Positions 6,993-13,266 of a stretch of DNA of 15,597 bases are shown here, piece by piece. Each line of letters opens with the position of its first letter. Position 1 is the first letter of the stretch. Source of the stretch: Tepidisphaeraceae bacterium (GTDB lineage Bacteria > Planctomycetota > Phycisphaerae > Tepidisphaerales > Tepidisphaeraceae); assembly GCA_025450555.1 (NCBI GenBank), contig JANWHF010000058.1, forward strand, positions 1 through 15,597, in the 5' to 3' direction. The translations under genes and the position numbers were made by a program. The notes below the pieces were generated by a model. It had not been told where the DNA came from and did no database searches. It saw nothing but the letters and a program-made list of their open reading frames with translations.

Positions 6993-8048
6993 CTAAAGGG
7001 ATCCAAGATTTAAAGATGTCAGGCCCTTCCGCTGTCTTCTGAGCAGCAGGCCGGTTGCGCCTGCCGCCAGCAGGCAGGCCGCCGATGGCTCGGGGGTACC
7101 GGTCGGAGTCAACAAATAGGATTCCACGGCGCCCGAGGGATCGATTCCGTAGCCGACGATCTGCCCAGCATCATTAATTCCAGACACTCCCTCCAGAGTC
7201 CAGCCAGAACCCGGGGGCAGAAGGTCATTCAGATCGGTCATTGTTCCATTTTGATAGATGAAAGGTTCCTGACCGGTGAACGTGGGATAGTGGAGAAGGA
7301 GTCCGACGATCACGCCGCTACTGTTGATGGCGGTCGCCTCGCTTTCGTTGAAGCCGGAAACCGATCCAAGGCTGTGAAGCGAGCCGTCATATGTCGCCGC
7401 AAATCCGTCGGAACCAATGCCGACGATGACACCGTGAGAGTTTACGGCGGCGGGTGTGATGCCGGAGAGGATGTGGATGGAGCCGTCGTAGTAAAACGAA
7501 GTGTTTTCATCGTGGCCGACGATCTCGCGCGTCGGGCCAATTGCCAATGTTGCCAAGGAACCGTTTCCGGGCAACGTACCCAAATCGTGCACCGATCCAT
7601 CGTACATGAAGAAGTGATAAGGCTGGCCGAAAGCAACGAACCATCCGGTCGCCTGGCCACTTCCATTCATGCCTGTTGCTTCACCTGTGTCGCCGGGTGT
7701 CCCCATATCGACGGTCGATCCGTTCCGATAAATGAACGGGCGAGGTCCGCTGAAAGGGGATGGGGTATCGGCAAAACCGACAACCTGGCCTGTATCGCTG
7801 ACGCCTGTCGCATATGAGTTGGTGAGTCCCGAAAGCGATGGCAGCTCGTGAATGGTTCCGTCATAAAGATAGGGGTGTTGCACTTTGGCCGAGTCGGGGG
7901 CACTCCCAGCGACTTGTCCGGCGCTGTTGATGCCGGACGCGCCGGGAACTCCCAAATCGGTCACGGAGTATCCCGTGCCGGCAGAGCTGTCGGCGGCGAA
8001 CCACAAAAGAATCGCGATTCCCAAAATCGAGAAAGACGTGCGGCACAT
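6993..8048 (-). CDS. Extracellular HAF-repeat protein with PEP-CTERM sorting signal
   Basis: This 351-residue secreted protein has a signal peptide at about 1-23. It then carries about seven to eight HAF-type repeats of the form INSAGQVAG / FIYRNG / DLGTLPG, each about 35-45 residues. These probably form a beta-propeller-like surface domain. The C-terminus carries a PEP-CTERM signal: TPEPS at 318-322, a hydrophobic stretch and a basic RRQRK cluster at about 337-341. This predicts processing by an exosortase and attachment to surface or exopolymer material. Ten further residues follow the basic cluster, a little longer than usual. I chose ATG 8048 because TGGAGGG at 8054-8060 lies 5 nt upstream and the signal peptide begins right after it; the frame continues upstream to 8117. 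The Lnb-like gene follows 81 nt downstream. Specific function unknown. Confidence 0.88.
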   Translation of the reverse strand: MCRTSFSILGIAILLWFAADSSAGTGYSVTDLGVPGASGINSAGQVAGSAPDSAKVQHPYLYDGTIHELPSLSGLTNSYATGVSDTGQVVGFADTPSPFSGPRPFIYRNGSTVDMGTPGDTGEATGMNGSGQATGWFVAFGQPYHFFMYDGSVHDLGTLPGNGSLATLAIGPTREIVGHDENTSFYYDGSIHILSGITPAAVNSHGVIVGIGSDGFAATYDGSLHSLGSVSGFNESEATAINSSGVIVGLLLHYPTFTGQEPFIYQNGTMTDLNDLLPPGSGWTLEGVSGINDAGQIVGYGIDPSGAVESYLLTPTGTPEPSAACLLAAGATGLLLRRQRKGLTSLNLGSL

Positions 8049-8459
8049 GATTTCCCTCCAAAATGACAAAGGACGTGGCGCAACTACGTGCGCGAGTGAT
8101 GGAAGGGTAAGCCGCATCGCTCAGGCCCGCCTATCGGGGTGGACCCCTAATTCACGGCAATTGCAGGGGCATCTCGTTTTTTGGTTTGATGAACGATGAC
8201 CCTGCCCCTTCGAGATAATGCTCAAGCGCCGAGCACTTCCACTTGTTTTCATTCAGTTGCCGCCGCGAAGCGGCGTCTGGTGCCGATTAGTTAGCCGCAC
8301 CCGCTTGCGGGGCGCGTTCGGGCGCTTTGTCGAAAGGACAAGTTCCCGATTTTTGAGGGTTTCGGAAGCCCGTCTTCATCCGCGCAGTATGCTAAGAAAC
8401 GCGCATCGGATGCGGCTACTGACTTGAGCCACTTATCAGTAATGGCCGTTGACGGACCT
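8049..8459. other. 411-nt gene-poor interval with repeat and secondary-structure elements
   Basis: No convincing gene is present. A 69-codon plus-strand frame (8218-8427) runs across the dispersed repeat and looks like chance, being Arg-rich with no domain. The interval should hold the promoter of the HAF gene (minus strand), but I could not identify clear -35/-10 boxes. Structural elements include GGGG-TGGA-CCCC near 8137-8148, two interleaved inverted repeats around 8166-8216, and the 37-nt dispersed repeat at 8251-8287. Confidence 0.5.
8251..8287. repeat. 37-nt dispersed hairpin repeat, copy 1
   Basis: This segment matches 10530-10566 at 34 of 37 positions in the same orientation. Its core is a perfect hairpin, CGCCGC-GAA-GCGGCG, followed by TCTGGTGCCGAT. 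There is no T-run, so it is not a standard terminator. It lies about 170 nt beyond the stop of the minus-strand gene at 8460 and about 200 nt ahead of the HAF gene. It resembles REP-type intergenic palindromes. Confidence 0.75.
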
Positions 8460-9026
8460 CTACGATCCCTTTTGCGGACCGGCTAACCTGCAGATTTGTT
8501 CGAAGGCCCAGATCTGGGCATCGGTGGGAGGCACCGGCAGCGTGATTCGGATCGCCGTTCGATTCCAGCCGAGCATATGCTTGTAGTATTCGGGGGCGGA
8601 AACAGTGCCGGCGGCGGTCAGCGTCTCAATTGAAAGCCATTCACCCGCCGCGCCGTGAAGGATGCGGTAAATATTCGAGCCGGGTTTTGGACGATCGAGG
8701 ACACTCTCGCTGATTGCGGCCGCGCGAACGTCTTTGCAGTACAGCGAAAGCTCATTGTTCTGAAGATCCTCCAGGGCAAATAATTGCAACTTGAATTTGC
8801 CATCAGGAATAAAAAACCGGATGGCCAGCGTCCCTGCCGTCGGCATGGCCGTGGGGGTGAGGCGCCCGAGCAATCCGACCAGATACTTCCACAGCAATAC
8901 ATGCTGTGCGTTCTTCTCGCACTTGACCAGGTGCCGCTCAACGCTTGCCCGGCCGGTGCCCGCCAGACGAGCGATGACCTCATCAAAACCTCTGTCCAGG
9001 ACCGGCGACGTAGATGACCAGTTCAT
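8460..9026 (-). CDS. Hypothetical protein, 188 residues
   Basis: I do not recognise this protein. It has no signal peptide or membrane segment and should be cytoplasmic. The N-terminal third looks helical (DEVIARLAGTGRASVERHL, then a hydrophobic LLWKYLVGLLGRL stretch). The rest alternates strands and helices (LAIRFFIPDG, KFKLQLFALEDL, AIRITLPVPP, IWAFEQICRLAG), consistent with a small alpha/beta domain. The ATG at 9026 has only a weak purine-rich GAGAAAG upstream. A second small gene of unknown function ends 67 nt upstream on the same strand, so the two may form an operon. The composition (balanced hydrophobics, low Cys/Ser) looks like a genuine gene, and the competing plus-strand frames look like shadows. 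Confidence 0.65.
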   Translation of the reverse strand: MNWSSTSPVLDRGFDEVIARLAGTGRASVERHLVKCEKNAQHVLLWKYLVGLLGRLTPTAMPTAGTLAIRFFIPDGKFKLQLFALEDLQNNELSLYCKDVRAAAISESVLDRPKPGSNIYRILHGAAGEWLSIETLTAAGTVSAPEYYKHMLGWNRTAIRITLPVPPTDAQIWAFEQICRLAGPQKGS

Positions 9027-9093
9027 GAATTGACTTTCTCAGCTATGCTTTTCAGCGACGCAACGAAAGAGAACGCCTGTTCCCCATGCCCGG

Positions 9094-9387
9094 TCATTTA
9101 CCGCGTGCTCCCTCATCATCATGCGACAGCACGAGACCCGCGGCCGTTCGGGTGACCGTCAGAAACCGGCTCAGGCGCACGCGGTGCGTCGTAACCATCA
9201 GCCCAGACATCGAAGGGTTATCGTAATCGCCCAACGACGATGGAGCCCACCAGTTACAGCGGTAATGGTCGTCGAAAAGCCAGCGGCACGTAACCAGATC
9301 TCCCGGCCGTTTGTCAACCATACGAATGATCTCGGCCGACAAATCTGCCGGGGCAGTATTGCGCGTAGTCGCGGGAAGTTGATCCAT
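9094..9387 (-). CDS. Hypothetical protein, 97 residues
   Basis: This is a small, probably cytoplasmic protein of unknown function. The N-terminal segment DLSAEIIRMVDKRPGDLVTCR looks like a helix followed by a strand. A distinctive aromatic/charged motif RWLFDDHYRCNWWA (about 36-49) is followed by a Gly/Ser/Pro-rich loop, then a strand-rich segment VTTHRVRLSRFLTVTRTAAGL. The WW and HYRC residues could form a binding site, but no known family comes to mind. The frame is open upstream to 9573. I chose ATG 9387 because the extra residues are Pro/Ser/Arg-rich like non-coding translation and a purine-rich stretch (GGAAGAAAGATA) precedes this ATG. It lies 67 nt upstream of the 188-residue gene on the same strand. 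Confidence 0.6.
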   Translation of the reverse strand: MDQLPATTRNTAPADLSAEIIRMVDKRPGDLVTCRWLFDDHYRCNWWAPSSLGDYDNPSMSGLMVTTHRVRLSRFLTVTRTAAGLVLSHDDEGARGK

Positions 9388-9750
9388 GGATATCTTTCTT
9401 CCGACTTGTGGACGGTCCTTGTTCGATCGCCGTTGGCAAGCCGGTATGAACTCTCGGAGGGGGAAAGGCGAGGGAGGCGGGCCGGATAAGAAGCGGCAGA
9501 AGTCGGTCAGCCCAGGCTCAGTCGTCACGTCCGACGATGCAGATACGGATTGTATCGGAAAACATCCAGACAATCCATTGCCCCTGCTTGCTGAATTATC
9601 ATCGAATGAAAGCGCGATCAGCCAATCCTCATCTGAAATCTGATTGCTGTGGAGGTGGATCCAGGTGGATGCGCAATAAAAAAGCCAGGGCGCGCGGGAA
9701 CCGATGAAGCGGGTGAACTACAATGATTGGTCGGCTGAATTGAGGAACAC
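9388..9750. other. 363-nt interval between divergent small genes
   Basis: No gene is supported with confidence. A plus-strand frame (9446-9643, ending in SAISQSSSEI) is possible but lacks a ribosome binding site and overlaps minus-strand open frame. At 9669-9787 there is a chain of tiny plus-strand frames linked by ATGA overlaps, described in the findings. Promoters for the genes on both sides should be here, but none was recognised. Confidence 0.4.
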
Positions 9751-10050
9751 ATGCTTAGAGACACAATCGATCGTGACGGCGGCATGAATTCTCCCGCGTC
9801 GCCCGAAACACGCAAACTCGATGTGGTTACCCGAGCCGATGAGTTTCCGGAACTGAATAAGCCACAATTGCTCGATCTGCACGCGGCGCATGTCCAGATG
9901 GAAAGTCTTCCCTTCGACCGTCGGGTATCCGCCAAACGACACCTCCAAAGGATCGGATCGGCCGCAGGAACGCGATTGCGGCCCAAGATCTTTGCGGATC
10001 TCATTCGCGAGGCAATCCAACTGTCCGACTCTGGCGGGCACCTGGATTGA
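9751..10050 (+). CDS. Small hypothetical protein, 99 residues (competing antisense frame)
   Basis: The ATG is preceded by GAGGA (9742-9746) at suitable spacing. The product is hydrophilic and mostly helical in appearance (ADEFPELNKPQLLDLHAAH, then KIFADLIREAIQLSDS), with no signal peptide, membrane segment or known domain. By hand count, codon-position composition (second position lowest in GC) fits a coding frame. An antisense frame in codon register (9718-10134, 138 codons) shows the mirrored pattern, however, so composition alone cannot decide. I prefer the plus strand because of the ribosome binding site and the more protein-like sequence. ATG 9784 is an alternative start that overlaps the stop of a 27-codon frame. 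It may be transcribed with the 94-codon gene at 10225. Confidence 0.45.
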   Translation: MLRDTIDRDGGMNSPASPETRKLDVVTRADEFPELNKPQLLDLHAAHVQMESLPFDRRVSAKRHLQRIGSAAGTRLRPKIFADLIREAIQLSDSGGHLD

Positions 10051-10224
10051 TCGTGTCGCGGCTTTGGGGCCCGCAGGAACCCGTTTCGTCGCGATGCCAC
10101 TCGACCTGGCAATTAGAATGAGACGGCGGATCATGGCAGGTTACTGCAACTTACCAGGTAAAGGGGTTGCACGTCTCGTCCATTTTGTCCTCCTCAAATT
10201 ACGAGGTGGGGCGGCAAGGAATTC

Positions 10225-10509
10225 ATGAATGGCTCGATCGAATTGACGGGTCCCACGGCTGCGGCAGCCATCTCGGCCGCTGTATCGATCGTCACCGAAG
10301 TGGCCCGCCAGTCCCTCTCCCGCACTCCGTCGGCGGAAGTTTCCAACCATTTGGCCGCCCGAACAGGCCAACTTGCGCGGATTATCCTCGAAGCGTTCCA
10401 TCGAGATCCGCCCGATGTAACTGTTGCAGGCCCTGACGCCGCAAAGCTGGCCGCCTCGCCGAAAGCCGCCCCGCACGCCGAACCCGTCGGCGGCACCGTC
10501 GGCTGGTAG
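10225..10509 (+). CDS. Small hypothetical protein, 94 residues
   Basis: The ATG is preceded by AAGGA at 10216-10220, 4 nt away. The product begins with a polar MNGSIELTGPT, then an Ala/Ile/Val-rich amphipathic helix (about 12-30), and a second helical region (HLAARTGQLARIILEAF, about 42-58). It ends in a Pro/Ala-rich tail. It has no signal peptide or recognised domain, and the function is unknown. A 112-codon plus-strand frame upstream (9890-10228) ends in an ATGA overlap with this start but looks like a chance frame. The stop is 20 nt before copy 2 of the dispersed hairpin repeat, beyond which a convergent gene ends. Confidence 0.55.
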   Translation: MNGSIELTGPTAAAAISAAVSIVTEVARQSLSRTPSAEVSNHLAARTGQLARIILEAFHRDPPDVTVAGPDAAKLAASPKAAPHAEPVGGTVGW

Positions 10510-10529
10510 ATCTTGAAAAACCTATTGCC

Positions 10530-10566
10530 ATTCAATCGCCGACGCGAAGCGGCGTCTGGTGCCGAT
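10530..10566. repeat. 37-nt dispersed hairpin repeat, copy 2
   Basis: The second copy matches 8251-8287 at 34 of 37 positions. The differences at repeat positions 6, 8 and 13 include one in the stem, leaving CGC-GAA-GCG plus two further pairs beyond an A/G mismatch. It sits between the convergent stops of the 94-codon gene (10509) and the coiled-coil gene (10586), a typical place for REP-like elements. Confidence 0.75.
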
Positions 10567-10585
10567 ATCGGGCGACGGGGTGATC

Positions 10586-11098
10586 TTACGCCGCCTCGGC
10601 GAGGCGCATGGGGGGGCGTAGATCGGCGGCCACCGGCGCTGCATTGGCCGACCGACGTGCCAGCAAGGCGGTCATCGCGGCCAGGGCGTCGATGTCTTCC
10701 TGGGTGGGAAGCTTGGCCAGCAGTTCTTCGCGTTCGCGGCGGAGCTCTTCGACCTGGGCGGATTGCTCGCGAATCTGCCGTTCCAGGTCGGCAAGGTTCT
10801 CCTGGAGCGAGGTCATTCGCTGATCCTGACGCTGGATGAGAGCCCCGGCCTGCTCGTGGGCCGCAACCGCGGCATCGAGCTTCTGGCCGAGGGTGCGGAT
10901 TTCATCCGTCTGCGCGACCAGCGCGGTCGTCTGATCCTTAATCCGATTTTCGCGCTCGACGATTCGCACCCCCTGCTCGTTGATGGTCTGCTGCTGCGTC
11001 CGCATCCGCTCGGCATCGGACTTGATGCGGGCGGCCTGCTGCATGATCACATTTTTGGCTTCATTGAGGGCCTGGGCGTAGGTCATGGGTTGCGACAT
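10586..11098 (-). CDS. Coiled-coil protein, 170 residues
   Basis: Nearly the whole protein (about residues 8-140) is a continuous heptad-like coiled coil rich in Gln, Glu, Arg and Ala (IKSDAERMRTQQQTINEQ, then LADLERQIREQSAQVEEL). It is followed by a short Ala/Pro-rich C-terminal tail. There is no signal peptide or membrane segment, so it is probably a cytoplasmic structural or scaffold protein; the function is unknown. The frame is open upstream to 11296. I chose ATG 11098 because GGAGC lies at 11105-11109, 6 nt upstream, and the added upstream residues would be non-coiled and unlike the rest. The gene is divergent from the thiamine-diphosphate enzyme gene, with 196 nt between the starts that contain an inverted repeat. 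Confidence 0.75.
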   Translation of the reverse strand: MSQPMTYAQALNEAKNVIMQQAARIKSDAERMRTQQQTINEQGVRIVERENRIKDQTTALVAQTDEIRTLGQKLDAAVAAHEQAGALIQRQDQRMTSLQENLADLERQIREQSAQVEELRREREELLAKLPTQEDIDALAAMTALLARRSANAAPVAADLRPPMRLAEAA

Positions 11099-11134
11099 GA
11101 AGATGCTCCAAAAGTTCACGGACAACAGCTCAAT

Positions 11135-11158
11135 GCAGCCGGTCATCCTGACCGCTGC
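11135..11158. promoter_or_regulatory. Inverted repeat in the divergent intergenic region
   Basis: CGGTCA-TCC-TGACCG (11140-11154) is a perfect 6-bp inverted repeat. GCAG and CTGC extend it outwards, with one bulged C, to a 10-bp stem. It lies 37 nt upstream of the coiled-coil gene start and about 140 nt upstream of the divergent enzyme gene. It could be an operator for a dimeric regulator or an mRNA leader hairpin; the sequence does not decide. Confidence 0.4.
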
Positions 11159-11294
11159 GCGCTCAATATGATTTTGTCGGCCGGTTGAAGGTGGGGAGTT
11201 GAAGTAAATTATGGCTTGCAGAGCGGTTTGAACCTCCGACAGGCACATATCTTGCGACACGGATCTCCATAAACCTGAGGATCGAGGAGCATCC

Positions 11295-13085
11295 ATGTCA
11301 CAAAACGTCAGCGAATTCCTAATCGAACGACTCCGCCAATGGGGCGTCTACCGCATCTACGGCTATCCCGGCGACGGCATCAACGGCATCTTCGGGGCTC
11401 TCCGCAAAGCCAACGACAACCCCCGCTTTATCCAAACCCGCCACGAAGAAATGGCGGCCTTTATGGCCTGCGCCCACGCCAAATTCACCGGGGAAGTCGG
11501 CGTCTGCATGGCCACCAGCGGCCCGGGCGCTATCCATCTTCTCAACGGCCTCTATGACGCCAAGCTCGACAGTCAGCCAGTCATTGCGATTGTCGGCCAG
11601 CAGAAGCGGGTGTCGCTGGGCAGCTTCTATCAACAGGAAGTGGATCTGAAGACGCTGTTCAAGGATGTGTCGGAATACGTGCAGGAGATCGCCCATCCAC
11701 ATCAGATGCGCACCTGCATCGATGTGGCCTTCCGCACCGCCATGTCGCGTCATTGCATCTGCACGATCATCGTGCCGGCGGACGTCCAGGAAGAGCCGAT
11801 GGAGTATGATCCGCCACGGGTGCATGGGGCCACATATACTGGTGTCGGCTATGCCCCGCCGAGAATCATTCCTGAAGAGGAAGACCTTCGGCGCGCGGCC
11901 GAGGCGCTCAATTCGGGCAAGAAGGTGGCCATGCTCGTCGGCGCCGGCGCGCTGCACGCCACCGATGAAGTGATCGAGACGGCCGACGTTTTGGGCGCAG
12001 GCATTGCCAAAGCTCTCCTGGGTAAGGCTGCGGTGCCGGATGACATTCCACATTGCACCGGCTCGATCGGCTTGCTCGGGACCAAGCCAAGCTGGGACAT
12101 GATGATGGGCTGCGACACGCTGCTCATGGTCGGCACCAGCTTCCCTTACAGCGAATTTCTCCCCAAGCCGGGCCAGGCGAGAGGCGTGCAGATCGACCGC
12201 GATGGCCGACGGCTGAGCCTGCGGTACCCCTGCGAAGTGAATTTGCATGGCGACGCCCGCCTGACGCTCCGCGCGCTGCTGCCTATGTTGAATTATCACA
12301 AGGACCGGTCGTTCCAGCAGAAGATCGCCGAAGGAATGGAGCAGTGGTGGAAGATGCTCGAAGCGCAGACCAACGTCTCCTGCAATGGCGTCAATCCACA
12401 GCGCGTCTTCCACGAGCTTTCGCCGCGCCTGCCCGACAATGTCATCCTCTGCGCCGATTCCGGCTCGAGCACCAACTGGTGGGCGCGGGACATCAAGATC
12501 CGTCGCGGAATGATGGCCTCGCTTTCGGGCAATCTCGCCACGATGGGGCCGGGCTGTCCTTACGCCGTCGCGGCAAAGTTTGCTTATCCGGATCGACCGG
12601 TCGTCGCCAGTGCCGGCGACGGCGCGATGCAGATGAACGGGAACAACGTTCTGATCAGCGTCGCTAAGTATTGGAAAGAATGGAAAGACCCGCGCACCGT
12701 TTTCATCGTGCTCAATAACCACGATCTAAATCAGGTCACCTGGGAGCAGCGCGTGCTCAGCGGCGACGCCAAATTCGTGGGCAGCCAGGAGCTGCCGGAC
12801 TTCCCCTATGCGCAATATGCGAGTTCGCTTGGCCTCAAAGGCGTGAAGGTCGAGCATGATGGTGAAATCGGCTCGGCTCTTGAAGAAGCGCTCAGCGCCG
12901 ATCGGCCTTGTCTGGTCGAAGTGATGAGCGACCCGAATTATCCGCCGCTGCCTCCGCACATTAAGTTCGAGCAGGCGGTCCACTTCTGGCGCTCCATCTA
13001 TCGCGGCGATCCAGACAAGTGGCAGATGATGGCCGACTCGTTCAAGGAGATGACGGCGACCTTCGTGGCGCAGGTGACTTCGTAA
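11295..13085 (+). CDS. Thiamine-diphosphate-dependent enzyme (pyruvate oxidase / acetolactate synthase family)
   Basis: This 596-residue protein has the usual three-domain layout of this family. The N-terminal PYR domain contains YGYPGDGING (22-31) and the catalytic Glu51 in RHEEMAAF. The central domain (about 195-335) contains KVAMLVGAGAL. The C-terminal PP domain has the cofactor/Mg motif from GDG (441-443) to NN (474-475). The closest resemblance is to pyruvate:quinone oxidase PoxB and the loosely annotated thiamine-pyrophosphate-requiring proteins. Decarboxylation of pyruvate or another 2-oxo acid is likely, but the exact substrate and any FAD cannot be read here. The C-terminus lacks an obvious membrane-binding helix. 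GAGGAG at 11284-11289, 5 nt before the ATG, is an excellent ribosome binding site. A large hairpin lies just after the stop. Confidence 0.9.
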   Translation: MSQNVSEFLIERLRQWGVYRIYGYPGDGINGIFGALRKANDNPRFIQTRHEEMAAFMACAHAKFTGEVGVCMATSGPGAIHLLNGLYDAKLDSQPVIAIVGQQKRVSLGSFYQQEVDLKTLFKDVSEYVQEIAHPHQMRTCIDVAFRTAMSRHCICTIIVPADVQEEPMEYDPPRVHGATYTGVGYAPPRIIPEEEDLRRAAEALNSGKKVAMLVGAGALHATDEVIETADVLGAGIAKALLGKAAVPDDIPHCTGSIGLLGTKPSWDMMMGCDTLLMVGTSFPYSEFLPKPGQARGVQIDRDGRRLSLRYPCEVNLHGDARLTLRALLPMLNYHKDRSFQQKIAEGMEQWWKMLEAQTNVSCNGVNPQRVFHELSPRLPDNVILCADSGSSTNWWARDIKIRRGMMASLSGNLATMGPGCPYAVAAKFAYPDRPVVASAGDGAMQMNGNNVLISVAKYWKEWKDPRTVFIVLNNHDLNQVTWEQRVLSGDAKFVGSQELPDFPYAQYASSLGLKGVKVEHDGEIGSALEEALSADRPCLVEVMSDPNYPPLPPHIKFEQAVHFWRSIYRGDPDKWQMMADSFKEMTATFVAQVTS

Positions 13086-13099
13086 GCCCTCTTGATTTA

Positions 13100-13193
13100 G
13101 CGCCAAGGACGCCAAGAAGGCCAAGAGCGCCAAGAAGAGAAACTGAAGAATTGATCTTCTTGGCGCTCTTGGCCGCCTTGGCGTTCTTGGCGC
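13100..13193. repeat. 94-nt inverted repeat built from 9-nt tandem units
   Basis: Two 39-nt arms (13100-13138 and 13155-13193) are complementary at 36 of 39 positions, around a 16-nt loop. Each arm is itself four tandem 9-mers of the type GCCAAGRAS: the left arm runs GCCAAGGAC, GCCAAGAAG, GCCAAGAGC, GCCAAGAAG. It starts 14 nt after the stop of the thiamine-diphosphate enzyme gene. The RNA would fold into a very stable hairpin that could stop transcription or protect the 3' end, although no T-run follows. The nested tandem/inverted design suggests a repetitive-element origin. Confidence 0.85.
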
Positions 13194-13252
13194 GAACCCC
13201 TAGTGACGGGCTGTAAGAACTTGCTGCCCGTGCGGAGTGTCGGCGCCTCGTT

Positions 13253-13258
13253 TAGAAT
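13253..13258 (+). promoter_or_regulatory. Possible -10 element of gpsA (leaderless mRNA)
   Basis: TAGAAT matches the -10 consensus at 5 of 6 bases and ends 8 nt before the gpsA ATG at 13267, which would place the transcription start at or next to the start codon. No ribosome binding site precedes this ATG, in keeping with leaderless translation. No good -35 box is visible at the right distance, so this is tentative. Confidence 0.3.
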
Positions 13259-13266
13259 CGCCACCT

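Noticed and set aside
8218..8427. 69-codon plus-strand frame
   Set aside because: It is Arg-rich, has no ribosome binding site and spans the dispersed hairpin repeat; probably chance.
9446..9643. Plus-strand frame ending in SAISQSSSEI
   Set aside because: It has no ribosome binding site and no domain, and it overlaps the open upstream region of a minus-strand gene. It is possible but unsupported.
11319..12722. 467-codon minus-strand frame opposite the thiamine-diphosphate enzyme
   Set aside because: It is long but lies wholly antisense to a well-conserved enzyme with a strong ribosome binding site. Its His/Arg/Ala-rich composition is that of a shadow.
13100..13193. The nested 9-mer arrays as a CRISPR-like repeat
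   Set aside because: The units are contiguous with no spacers and the two arrays are inverted relative to each other, which is not CRISPR architecture.
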